A stretch of DNA of 64,000 nt. Source: JAWLFI01 sp964626595 (GTDB taxonomy: Bacteria > Bacteroidota > Bacteroidia > Chitinophagales > Saprospiraceae). The translations under genes and the position numbers were made by a program. Location of the stretch: NCBI GenBank assembly GCA_964626595.1, contig CAZVFU010000003.1:10536-74535 (forward strand), written 5' to 3'. Shown one piece after another: positions 45,475-53,995 of this stretch. Within the stretch, counting starts at the first letter, position 1. Every line of letters begins with the position of its first letter. The notes beneath the pieces are model-generated. The model was not told where the DNA came from. It made no database searches and worked only from the letters and a program-made list of their open reading frames with translations.

Positions 45475-45846
45475 GACAGGGAGTGGGATTTTCCGTGGAT
45501 TTGTTGACCGTACCGCGTTCTGTGGTATTTCGAATCGCTATCGCGACTCTCAACCTGCCGCTTCTATCCTTCACGTGAAGACGAATGTCAACCGAAACTC
45601 CAAATCGCTTACGAAATAGATAGCTCGGGAAGAGTAACTATTGCAGCTGAACTCGGATTTTCGAACTCCATCAACCTTCCTCGTCTTACGAAGCATCTTG
45701 AGCGGTTGGCTTTTTGCAATTAGCTTTTGCTCTCTTTCGTGATTTCACCGCAGACTTTAGTGCCGCTTTAGCGGTTGGTGCGAATCTTGATGCCGACTTT
45801 GCAGTAGTTGGAGATATTGATGATGGCTTGGCTTAGGCCGTAAAGA
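45475..45846. other. Gene-poor stretch before the assembly gap; possible gene remnants
   Basis: No intact gene. On the plus strand the frame containing 45604-45723 is open without a clear start and reads EIDSSGRVTIAAELGFSNS... then LTKHLERLAFCN and stop, which could be a decayed helix-turn-helix coding fragment. On the minus strand, sequence running out of the gap ends as LSQAIINISNYCKVGIKIRT before a stop at 45768. Neither is assigned to a family. Base composition returns to about 45% GC after element D. Confidence 0.35.
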
Positions 45847-45946
45847 NNNNNNNNNNNNNNNNNNNNNNNNNNNNNNNNNNNNNNNNNNNNNNNNNNNNNN
45901 NNNNNNNNNNNNNNNNNNNNNNNNNNNNNNNNNNNNNNNNNNNNNN
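45847..45946. other. Assembly gap (100 N)
   Basis: Exactly 100 undetermined bases, the standard placeholder for a scaffold join of unknown length. It is flanked by repeat copies D (plus) and E (minus), so a repeat-induced assembly break is likely. Any ORF read through it is artificial. Confidence 0.98.
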
Positions 45947-45973
45947 CCTTTAACCTTTGAAAAACTCCATCTT

Positions 45974-46180
45974 CGGGTGAGGGATGGGAAGGGCGCTCCG
46001 CCGGAGCGGAGCGGTCCCGAGAATCGCCAATGGCGATCTCGAGGACGGAACCCCTGGACAGCCCGACCCCAGCACTATTTTTGATCCGGAAATTTGTGTT
46101 GATAAAAGGGGAGGAGTGGGGAATTCCTTTCTGACTGAAGAGTAGGGATCGCTCTAAAAAATAGTGCAGGGGGCACCCCC
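45974..46180 (-). repeat. GC-rich hairpin element, copy E (minus orientation), enlarged first hairpin
   Basis: Read on the minus strand it starts GGGGGTGCC and ends CATCCCTCACCCG. The core GGGTCGGGCTGTCCAGGGG and the next block to CTCGGGACCGCTC match copy F closely. The hairpin ATCGCC/GGCGAT (46023-46037) replaces ACGCC/GGCGT of copy F at the same place. The first hairpin is unusual: AAAAATAGTGC and AGCACTATTTTT-type arms (46071-46082 with 46156-46167) plus GGGG/CCCC enclose a 73-base insert. It fills the space between the gap and the end of rarA; 46181-46233 holds nothing recognised. Confidence 0.78.
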
Positions 46181-46233
46181 AAATCATAAAAAAATAGAAA
46201 TGGATGAGCTTTCAAGGGTTATAAATGGGAAAA

Positions 46234-47499
46234 CTAGGCCTTATTCCAGCGCTCTTCTTGTTTTTGCTGAATTTTTTTCTCGGCGGCATTCGATTGGGCC
46301 TGAAACCACCTTAGGTTTTTCAGATCATCGGGTAAGTACTGCTGTTTGGTGAAATTTCCGGGATGATCGTGAGGGTATAGGTACTTTGTTCCATAATTTA
46401 ACTCTTTCATCAGCTCTGTTGGAGCGTTTCTAAGATGCAACGGAACGGGCTTGGGACCGTTTTTTCGAATGTGATCCAAAACCTGGTCTATGGCGAGGTA
46501 GGCGGAATTGCTTTTGGGTGAGGAGGCGAGATAGATGGCGACTTCGGACATGACGATGCGGCCTTCCGGCATGCCGATTTTGCGGATGCTATCCATAGCG
46601 GCATTGGCCAATAAAAGGGCGTTGGGGTTGGCAAGTCCAATATCTTCGGCGGCAGAAATAATCATACGGCGACAGATAAACTCCGGCTTTTCACCGGCAT
46701 TGATCATGCGGGCTAGCCAATACAGGGTAGCGTCGATATGTGAACCACGAATGCTTTTAATGAAGGCGGAGACGACGTCGTAGTGGTTTTCTCCCTTTTT
46801 ATCATAGGCGAAGGACTGCTGCTGCACGATGGATTCGATCAAATGATTATTGATCTTCACGGATTCGGAGTCTTGAGCAGCTTTTACAGCAAGCTCTATA
46901 ATATTATATAATTTGCGCGCATCTCCTCCGGAATGTATGAGTAGAGCGTCCCACTCCTCCACGGAAATAGCTATATTTTTGAGCATATCGTCTGCTTGCA
47001 AAGCTGTAGTGACCATGTTTTTCAGCTCCTCTTTAGAAAGTGGATTGAGCACGTAGGTTTGGCATCTGCTGAGCAGCGCGTTATTAATCTCGAAAGACGG
47101 ATTCTCAGTGGTGGCTCCTATGAGCACAATGGTACCTGACTCTACCGCTCCGAGTAGGGCGTCTTGCTGGTTTTTGCTGAATCTATGGATCTCATCGATG
47201 AAGAGAATGGGTGGAGGCTGGTCAAAAAAATGAGAACTTTCAGCAGAATCAATAGCAGCTCTGATGTTTTTCACACCCGCATTAATCGCGCTAAGCTCTA
47301 TGGTTTTGCGTTGTGTCTCCCGAGCGATGAGACGGGCAAGGCTGGTCTTGCCAACACCGGGCGGGCCCCACAAAATCATGGAGGGGATATCATTCTTCTC
47401 TATCGAAAGGCGTAAAGCAGCACCGGGAGCCATGAGTTGATTTTGGCCGACATAATCATCCAGATTTTTAGGGCGCATGCGATCTGCTAAGGGTCTCAA
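46234..47499 (-). CDS. rarA: Replication-associated recombination ATPase RarA (MgsA), TTG start
   Basis: The 421-residue AAA+ ATPase has Walker A GPPGVGKTS (about 45-53), Walker B ILFIDEIHRF, the sensor GATTENPSF, and the C-terminal MgsA domain (KSIRGSHIDATLYWLARM). It acts at stalled replication forks, related to clamp loaders. The TTG at 47499 is preferred because it retains the conserved PLADRMRP opening; an ATG at 47478 would remove it. It is divergent from the ECF sigma gene. Confidence 0.94.
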   Translation of the reverse strand: MRPLADRMRPKNLDDYVGQNQLMAPGAALRLSIEKNDIPSMILWGPPGVGKTSLARLIARETQRKTIELSAINAGVKNIRAAIDSAESSHFFDQPPPILFIDEIHRFSKNQQDALLGAVESGTIVLIGATTENPSFEINNALLSRCQTYVLNPLSKEELKNMVTTALQADDMLKNIAISVEEWDALLIHSGGDARKLYNIIELAVKAAQDSESVKINNHLIESIVQQQSFAYDKKGENHYDVVSAFIKSIRGSHIDATLYWLARMINAGEKPEFICRRMIISAAEDIGLANPNALLLANAAMDSIRKIGMPEGRIVMSEVAIYLASSPKSNSAYLAIDQVLDHIRKNGPKPVPLHLRNAPTELMKELNYGTKYLYPHDHPGNFTKQQYLPDDLKNLRWFQAQSNAAEKKIQQKQEERWNKA

Positions 47500-47611
47500 A
47501 TTCTTTTTCGTTTATTACCAACCATTTACGGCTGTGTGACGTTATAACTTCATAGACAAATATATGATATATTTTGTGTGCTCAGGAAATTGAGATTTGA
47601 ATGCAAACCGT

Positions 47612-48187
47612 ATGAACGTTGATTCGGAAATGTTAGCTGCATGTAAAAGGGATGACCGAGAGGCTATTCACAATCTTTACACTCTTTGCCATGGGCAAAT
47701 GATTGGAATAGGTTTGCGATACTTAAAGGATAAGAATGACGCTGTATCTGCTTTTCATAAATCATTTATGAAGATTCTCAACGGTTTATCATCTTATTCG
47801 GAACAACAAAATTTCATGGCTTGGGCAAAACGTATTATGGTGAATACTTGCATAGATACGTTTAGAAAAACAAGTAAACATTTAGAAAGGGAGTATCCTT
47901 TTGATCCTTCAGATTACTACTATAAAAATGGCTCTGTAGACTGGAATTTGGCCGAGATGAATATGAGGACAGAAGATTTGCTTGAAATGATTCAGTCTCT
48001 TCCAGAAAAGTCCCGACAGGTGTTTAATCTTTATGTATTTGAAGATTTTAAGCATCAGGAAATTGCTGAGATTCTGGATATGAGTGAAGGGACATCGAAA
48101 TGGCATTTGTCGAAAGCAAGGAAAGTATTGCAGCAAAAATTAATGAACGCATTAGATCGAGAAAATAAGAAGGTATATGCCTCGTAA
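47612..48187 (+). CDS. ECF sigma-70 family RNA polymerase sigma factor
   Basis: I take ATG 47612 (191 residues); the frame extends to a TTG at 47597. Region 2 (NDAVSAFHKSFMKILNGL, FMAWAKRIMVNTCID) and region 4 (LPEKSRQVFNLYVFEDFKH followed by QEIAEILDMSEGTSKWHLSKAR) are complete; there is no sigma-1 or -3 region, so it is an extracytoplasmic-function type. It should direct a small regulon. The end overlaps the next gene by 11 bases, which encodes its probable antagonist. Confidence 0.93.
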   Translation: MNVDSEMLAACKRDDREAIHNLYTLCHGQMIGIGLRYLKDKNDAVSAFHKSFMKILNGLSSYSEQQNFMAWAKRIMVNTCIDTFRKTSKHLEREYPFDPSDYYYKNGSVDWNLAEMNMRTEDLLEMIQSLPEKSRQVFNLYVFEDFKHQEIAEILDMSEGTSKWHLSKARKVLQQKLMNALDRENKKVYAS

Positions 48188-49394
48188 AATAGATCAATTT
48201 TTTAAAAGTAAGGTCGGGAATCACACCACGCCCTACCGTCAGGAAGACTGGAAAGCCTTCGAGGCGATGCTGGATAGTGATAAGGTTACTGGGTATTCCA
48301 GTAGATTATTGTGGCTTGTTAGTCTCTTTATATTATTATCTTTTATCCTATTCCTTCCGGGAGCAAATATTTTAACGGGCGTTGAGAATGTTGAAGAAAC
48401 GCAAATTGAATCAGTGAAGAAGCCTTCAGGGCTTGGCTCAGCTATTAAGGTCACGACGGATCGGTCTATTCAAAATTCGAGAAGTAGGTCATTAAAAACT
48501 GCGAATCTATCAAGCCAATTTCTCCCCGCTTATTCTCAATCGAATGAATTTGCTTCGGATAACTTTATTTCAAATTCATATAGTAAATCTAGTTTTTCCT
48601 CTACAAACTCATTGAGCAAGAAAAATTCTGTATCTCCATTCCATGAGGACTTTGGAACCTTTCGAGGAAGCGGTTTTACTGGCTCTATTATGGGGAAAGG
48701 ATTACTTTTCTCAGGAACGACACCCTTTCTCGATAATCTATCCACAGAAGAGCTTTATATTGACCCGGCAGAATATATGCCTAATGAAAGGAATGAAATA
48801 AAGTATAATCAAGCTTCCCGAATGGGTTATGGAATAGGTATGCTGATTGGAGATGAAAATTTAACAGACTTTGGTTTTTTTGCAGAACTGATATATCCAT
48901 TAAATTCTTTGTTTAATATATCTGCGCGTCCAGGTATTCTTTTGACTTCTGTTAATGGTCATACAGCATTGTACAGTCAGGAACAGTATGATTTTGGACG
49001 GAGTGTCATGGAGATTGAGTTGGAGACTACCCACCGATTGCAAGTTGATATCCCTATATTTTTATCAATGGATATGAATAGACACCGCTTGGGAATTGGT
49101 GGTGGAGTTCGCTTTAATGTAGCCGAAAGATATGAAGAAACGCAAACCCGAATATCGGATAAGAATAGAGTAGGGGGATTAGCTATCAAAGAACGGGTCG
49201 TCGATCGATCTGCATGGCAAAATTCTTCGACAGACATTCGTCCTTTTATAGAAGGATCTTACCAGTATCAAATTCACCCGAACTGGTTTTTAGGGTTTCG
49301 TACCCGTCTGACATTTGATTCTTCATTGTCGGAGGTGACTGAATCAGCAAATCGAGTGCAGTATGGTGTGATTTTAACCTATGCCCTTAATTAA
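48177..49394 (+). CDS. Predicted anti-sigma/outer-membrane-barrel protein
   Basis: The 405-residue protein starts inside the sigma gene. Residues 1-40 (IDQFFKSKVGNHTTPYRQED... WKAFEAML) resemble the short cytoplasmic part of Bacteroidota anti-sigma proteins; one membrane helix follows (about 42-61, RLLWLVSLFILLSFILFLPG). After a serine-rich region (about 80-160), residues 215-405 alternate like a beta-barrel (GIGMLIGDENLTDFGFFAEL, RLQVDIPIFLSMDMNRHRLG) and end in an aromatic/aliphatic VILTYALN. One chain would span cytoplasm, periplasm and outer membrane. No known family is assigned; the anti-sigma role is inferred from position and the N-terminus. Confidence 0.68.
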   Translation: MPRKIDQFFKSKVGNHTTPYRQEDWKAFEAMLDSDKVTGYSSRLLWLVSLFILLSFILFLPGANILTGVENVEETQIESVKKPSGLGSAIKVTTDRSIQNSRSRSLKTANLSSQFLPAYSQSNEFASDNFISNSYSKSSFSSTNSLSKKNSVSPFHEDFGTFRGSGFTGSIMGKGLLFSGTTPFLDNLSTEELYIDPAEYMPNERNEIKYNQASRMGYGIGMLIGDENLTDFGFFAELIYPLNSLFNISARPGILLTSVNGHTALYSQEQYDFGRSVMEIELETTHRLQVDIPIFLSMDMNRHRLGIGGGVRFNVAERYEETQTRISDKNRVGGLAIKERVVDRSAWQNSSTDIRPFIEGSYQYQIHPNWFLGFRTRLTFDSSLSEVTESANRVQYGVILTYALN

Positions 49395-49402
49395 TAATAG
49401 TG

Positions 49403-50500
49403 ATGCGACTAATACTACTTTCATTATTTCTTGGCACCTTTTTAGCTTGTGATAGTGAGCCAACATATGAAGATGTGAAAGGTGAACCCACGATCTTTTT
49501 TCGAGGTACTATTGACGGGGAAAGGGTGAATTGGGAAGCTGGAGTCGATAATGAATATAATTTCACATCAATCGAAGTCAATGAATTTGATTTTTATGAT
49601 TTACATAGCGTTTTAGGAGACATTGATAATGAAGGGCCAGAATTGGAAATTGTCCTACTTGATCCCGCTGAAATAGACGCTAACCTGAGTGATCAAGAAC
49701 GCTTCTCTACAGGTCCAAAGTCATTTTTATATCAACCTGAGGCGATATCCTCTTATACTTTGCGATTACATTCGCCCCAGTTATCTAACTATCTAAATAA
49801 TTTTGAGTGGATTACAGATCAAGGTACATTTTATTCCCAGAGTCCGGAAATAAAATTTGACGGTGCAGGTTCTGAATTAATTTGTTTAAAAGGTCAGACC
49901 AATGACGGAGATACGATTCATACTTGTAAGCGAATCAACCTGGATCAAAATCGTTGGGTATCGCCGTCTTTAAAAATTATTGATAGCACCCCAGATAGTA
50001 TTAGAGTACAAGCGAATATCGATAATATGATATGCGATCGATGGGAGTGGAATGGTTATACACTCGAGAATTACACTTTTTCGATTCCCAGGAGTATTTG
50101 GAGTGATGAGTTGGTGCATCTTCGAATGTATAACAATAGTTTTCTCATCTCAGATATCATTTTCAAAGGCGAAGTGGATGATAATTCGGAATTGCAGATC
50201 GGCTGGGCTGGATTTTCCAGTGAACTTGTTGAGCGAAAAATAGAGGATCGGCTGCAACATGGGAAAGTAGAGATCAATTATTTAGATCCAGAAAATGGTT
50301 TTTTTAGTTCGAAATATGTTCAAGGCGAAAATGACTTCTTTGAACTGCTTGAAGCTGAGCCCTTCGAAGTAAATGAGAATGGAACTCGGACACTTTTAGT
50401 CACTTTAAAGTTTAAAGCACTTTTAGCTACGGAATTAGGACATCAGATGACCATCGAATCTGAGGAAGTTAAAATGGCATTTCCCGTTCCAGAGTCCTAA
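49403..50500 (+). CDS. Lipoprotein of unknown function, third gene of the sigma operon
   Basis: I take ATG 49403 (365 residues). The lipobox is LACD (Cys about residue 16), with an acidic DSEPTYED tether. The mature protein is beta-rich and has two cysteines (ELICLKG and THTCKR) that may form a disulfide, plus another at MICDRW. No family recognised. It lies eight bases after the barrel gene, so probably works with it outside the inner membrane. It overlaps the convergent FRG gene by four bases. Confidence 0.75.
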   Translation: MRLILLSLFLGTFLACDSEPTYEDVKGEPTIFFRGTIDGERVNWEAGVDNEYNFTSIEVNEFDFYDLHSVLGDIDNEGPELEIVLLDPAEIDANLSDQERFSTGPKSFLYQPEAISSYTLRLHSPQLSNYLNNFEWITDQGTFYSQSPEIKFDGAGSELICLKGQTNDGDTIHTCKRINLDQNRWVSPSLKIIDSTPDSIRVQANIDNMICDRWEWNGYTLENYTFSIPRSIWSDELVHLRMYNNSFLISDIIFKGEVDDNSELQIGWAGFSSELVERKIEDRLQHGKVEINYLDPENGFFSSKYVQGENDFFELLEAEPFEVNENGTRTLLVTLKFKALLATELGHQMTIESEEVKMAFPVPES

Positions 50501-51315
50501 GAATACTTTTTAGTGATATCCCAATAATGCCTTTTTAGCCAGGTTGCTAAGCCATCCAAACCTGGAAAAAGAACGCGTTCATTAATATTAGATTGGTCAA
50601 GCTTATCTCTTACTTCCCATTTTAGATCAGCAGGAATTTCAATTTTAAAGGACCTAACATCCTTTTGAGTTACCCATTCCGATATAACGGCGGAGGGGTC
50701 AGACATCATGCTAAAAACAGCATATTGATTGACAATTCGATCATCTATGGAAGGCGGTTCAAAAAATAAAGCATAGGCATCCTTTTTCAGTTGCATGAGT
50801 TCGGAAAGGTTTTGAACAGTTCGATCCAGCATTTCGGCTGTAAAAATATGAGAGCCCTCAAGTTGGATAGTTTCTTTCAGGACTGTTGGCAGTTGTTTTT
50901 TCGCATCCACATAGTTTATCGCCCAAATAGCACCATCCTGATTGAAATCATTGAAATTTGCTGTTGCAAAGTGTAGCGCTACTAAGGGCGAATAAGTCCA
51001 ATCCAGTAAGCGAGTAGGAAGTCCGTGATGTTGTGCCACGGCCAACAGATACCAGATTGAAGAGTATCTATGTGTTTTGGAGGAATATTTTTGGAAATTA
51101 CGCAACAAATGTTTTTCAAGATGCGATTCGCCCAACCGGTTCAGAGTCGTTGACAAATCATAACCTAATCGATCCAGTCCCCGATATACGTAGGATGAGC
51201 GAAACCTATTGAGATGAGGGTTATGGGAGTCGAAATACAGCATCTCCTGAAGCTCACTCCAGCTTTGAGGCCGCAATACGCGATGAACGGATGTTTCTCG
51301 CTTAGACTCTCCCAT
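50497..51315 (-). CDS. FRG-domain protein
   Basis: The 272-residue protein has the FRG-domain pattern: RSSYVYRGL near residue 40, AQHHGLPTRLLDWTYSPLVA (the family hallmark) and a later PSIDDRIVNQYAVFSM. The function of FRG domains is not settled; they are often found in variable or defence-like loci. Here the gene starts one base after the kynurenine monooxygenase stop, as the last gene of the tryptophan-catabolism operon. That placement is unusual; it might be a passenger or a regulator. It is convergent with the sigma-operon lipoprotein. Confidence 0.87.
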   Translation of the reverse strand: MGESKRETSVHRVLRPQSWSELQEMLYFDSHNPHLNRFRSSYVYRGLDRLGYDLSTTLNRLGESHLEKHLLRNFQKYSSKTHRYSSIWYLLAVAQHHGLPTRLLDWTYSPLVALHFATANFNDFNQDGAIWAINYVDAKKQLPTVLKETIQLEGSHIFTAEMLDRTVQNLSELMQLKKDAYALFFEPPSIDDRIVNQYAVFSMMSDPSAVISEWVTQKDVRSFKIEIPADLKWEVRDKLDQSNINERVLFPGLDGLATWLKRHYWDITKKYS

Positions 51316-51316
51316 T

Positions 51317-52690
51317 TTAATTTGTTTTGGATTGATGTTCCTTCCATTGATGTTTTAAGTCCTGATATACAGCTTTTGGATCTAGTTGGTCTACCGACGA
51401 CACTTGATCCACGGCCCGAAGCAAAAACTCATCTTGAAAGCGCCCTTGATCCAAAGCCTCCCGGTAGGGTAGGTCAGGCCGAAAGGTAACCAGAGAGTAC
51501 TTACTGTGATAATCCGCTGTGGTTTTCTCCAGAACCATTTCCAACGCCCGTTTCTTAGCAAAATTTTCATCATTTACGTGATCCTGCATTTCGTAAAAGT
51601 TATCTAATGCCAGATCAGCTATAGCATCTGTATTCACTTTCCGTTCCCTGCTGTACGCCTCAAATAACTCGTTCCAGTTTGTACCGTAGGTTTCTAAATA
51701 TTGGTCAAAGACATAGACATCTTCAAAAGCACAATTCATACCCTGACCGTAGAAAGGTACTATTGCATGCACTGCATCACCCATCATAAGTACTTTGTCC
51801 TTAATATTCCAGGGCGAACATTTAATAGTGCCCAGGGAGGAGGTTGGATTTTCGTGAAATTCCTGGATCAAGTCGGGCATGTGAGGCACAGCATCTGGAA
51901 AATAGGTCTCAAAAAATGGCATTATTTTATCGTCATCATTCAAGGCATCAAAGCCCTGAGTACCTTCATAAGCCTGAAATAAGGTCACTGTAAAGCTTTT
52001 GTCCAAATTCGGTAGCGCGATCATCATAAATTCATCCCGCGGCCAAATGTGAAGTCCTTCCGGTGAAACAGCGAAACCTCCATTCGGGGTCGGCGGAAAC
52101 GACAATTCTTTGTATCCGTGAGTGAGAAAAGACTGCTCAAAGTCAAATCGCATTTGATTCGATCGAGCCATGAAACTTTGACGAATAGCTGAGCCGGCAC
52201 CATCAGTACCAAAAACCCGGTCGTATTGTTTCCTTATGGTTTCTCCCCGGCTATCGCGAAAGTGGAGTTGTGCCTCCTCCGGCTCAAAAGAGGTGCAACT
52301 GTGGTTAAAATAGAGGGTGACGTCCGCGTATGATTCAGCCATGTCCAACAAAAGAGCATTTAATCCTGATCGGGATATCGAGTTAATGTGATGGCCATCA
52401 CGCCCACTATAGAGACTCATTTTTGTTTCCCCTTTCATATCATGGAGTAGTCTTCCCTTCATCGGGAGCATAAGACTACGGACCTTATCTTCGGCACCTA
52501 CCATTTCGAGTGCCTGCAAGCCTCTGTCAGACAGAGCCAGGTTGATAGATCGACCGGCGCCTAAATCCTGTTTTCGAAGATCTGGCCTACGCTCAAATAA
52601 ATCCACTTTAAACCCGCGCTGGGCTAATCGTACAGCTAATAAAGTCCCACATAAACCAGCCCCTACGATAGCTAAATGTTCTTTTCCCAT
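51317..52690 (-). CDS. kmo: Kynurenine 3-monooxygenase
   Basis: I take ATG 52690 (MGKEHLAIVGAGLCG), 457 residues; the frame continues ten residues up. The FAD motif GAGLCG is near the N-terminus, GRSINLALSDRGLQAL is the KMO substrate-side signature and PFYGQGMNCAFEDV the second FAD motif. It hydroxylates kynurenine to 3-hydroxykynurenine with NADPH and oxygen. In eukaryotes it is anchored by a C-terminal helix; this one lacks it and should be soluble. The gene follows kynureninase by 34 bases. Confidence 0.94.
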   Translation of the reverse strand: MGKEHLAIVGAGLCGTLLAVRLAQRGFKVDLFERRPDLRKQDLGAGRSINLALSDRGLQALEMVGAEDKVRSLMLPMKGRLLHDMKGETKMSLYSGRDGHHINSISRSGLNALLLDMAESYADVTLYFNHSCTSFEPEEAQLHFRDSRGETIRKQYDRVFGTDGAGSAIRQSFMARSNQMRFDFEQSFLTHGYKELSFPPTPNGGFAVSPEGLHIWPRDEFMMIALPNLDKSFTVTLFQAYEGTQGFDALNDDDKIMPFFETYFPDAVPHMPDLIQEFHENPTSSLGTIKCSPWNIKDKVLMMGDAVHAIVPFYGQGMNCAFEDVYVFDQYLETYGTNWNELFEAYSRERKVNTDAIADLALDNFYEMQDHVNDENFAKKRALEMVLEKTTADYHSKYSLVTFRPDLPYREALDQGRFQDEFLLRAVDQVSSVDQLDPKAVYQDLKHQWKEHQSKTN

Positions 52691-52724
52691 AGTAATCTTT
52701 ATATCTAAATTCAGGATCAAGTAA

Positions 52725-53993
52725 TTAGTTGTCAGCTAGCAACGCTTTTTCAAGTTTTTCCGCAAATAGAGTTCCTTCTTCGAATGTATTATATAGGGGA
52801 ACCGGAGCGATGCGAATGACATCGGGCTCTCTCCAATCGCTCACAACTCCCATATGGGTCAAAGCCTCAAAGAGAGTTTTATCTCCACCTTTTACACGCA
52901 AGCTGAGTTGACAACCTCTGTTTTCTTCTGCTTTTGGGGTGATAATTTCAATCCGATCGCTGGGAATCGATTGAATGCACTTTTCAAAAAACGAAGTCAG
53001 TTGTTTTGACTTGTTTCGCAACGATTGGATTCCGACCTCCCCAAAAATGGATAAACTTGCTCTCAAAGCAGCCATGGCTAAAATGGGTGGATTACTTAGC
53101 TGCCAGCCTTCCGCTCCGGGTTCGGGCTGAAAGGTATCCGGCATTTTAAAACGAGACCTTTTATCATGCCCCCACCAGCCAGCAAAGCGTGGCAGATCAA
53201 AATTTTGGGCGTGGCGATCGTGAACAAAAACGCCCGACATGCCACCCGGTCCGGAGTTGAGGTATTTATAAGTACACCAGGCCGCAAAGTCGGCCCCGGA
53301 TTCGTGCAATTGGCAATCGATGTTTCCGGCGGCGTGAGCCAGGTCAAATCCCACCACACATCCTTTTTTATGGCCGGCTTTTACAATTTTATGAAGAGGA
53401 AATGCCTGACCCGAATAATAATTCACTCCCCCTAAAAGTATAAGTGCCGTTTCATCCCCATGTTGTTCAATAAATTGAAGAAGATCATTTTCTTGGGTAT
53501 AGGCGTTACCCGGTGATGGGGGGAGCTCTAACAACCCATCTTTGGGGTCTATCCCGTGATACTCCAACTGACTTTTTACCGCGTATTGATCGGAGGGGAA
53601 GGCATTTTTTTCGATAATAATTTTAAATCGGTCTGAATCGGGTCGGTAAAATGACACCATCAGTAAGTGCAAATTTACAGTGAGACTGTTCATGACTACG
53701 ACTTCATGGGGTAGCCCACCCACTATTTCTGCCATTTGTTTCGTTAGAAACTCGTGATATGGCATCCAGGGCTTACGGGCCTCAAAGTGTCCATCCACGC
53801 CCAGATTTTTCCAATCCTCTAATTCTTGTTGAATAAATTCTGCTGTCCGTTTGGGTTGCAGCCCTAATGAGTTTCCACAGAGGTAGATTCGATCATCGCC
53901 GCTCGGAGTTTTAGGGATGAAAAACGACTCGCGCAGATGCCGGATGGGATCATTTTGGTCGAGTTCCCGTGCTTGCTCGCGAAATGCTTTCAT
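52725..53993 (-). CDS. kynU: Kynureninase
   Basis: The 422-residue PLP enzyme has YLCGNSLGLQPKRT at the N-terminus, GVNYYSGQAFPL, GFDLAHAAGN and the PLP lysine in CTYKYLNSGPGG. It cleaves kynurenine or 3-hydroxykynurenine into (hydroxy)anthranilate and alanine. With KMO next to it the likely substrate is 3-hydroxykynurenine. ACMSD precedes it by two bases on the same strand, and KMO follows. Confidence 0.95.
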   Translation of the reverse strand: MKAFREQARELDQNDPIRHLRESFFIPKTPSGDDRIYLCGNSLGLQPKRTAEFIQQELEDWKNLGVDGHFEARKPWMPYHEFLTKQMAEIVGGLPHEVVVMNSLTVNLHLLMVSFYRPDSDRFKIIIEKNAFPSDQYAVKSQLEYHGIDPKDGLLELPPSPGNAYTQENDLLQFIEQHGDETALILLGGVNYYSGQAFPLHKIVKAGHKKGCVVGFDLAHAAGNIDCQLHESGADFAAWCTYKYLNSGPGGMSGVFVHDRHAQNFDLPRFAGWWGHDKRSRFKMPDTFQPEPGAEGWQLSNPPILAMAALRASLSIFGEVGIQSLRNKSKQLTSFFEKCIQSIPSDRIEIITPKAEENRGCQLSLRVKGGDKTLFEALTHMGVVSDWREPDVIRIAPVPLYNTFEEGTLFAEKLEKALLADN

Positions 53994-53995
53994 AT

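Noticed and set aside
45139..45507. ORFs on both strands through repeat copy D
   Set aside because: They mix the end of nrdA, the terminator and the repeat, so they are not genes.
45768..46187. Minus-strand open frame running through the N gap
   Set aside because: It contains undetermined bases in its middle and joins unrelated sequence on the two sides, including repeat E.
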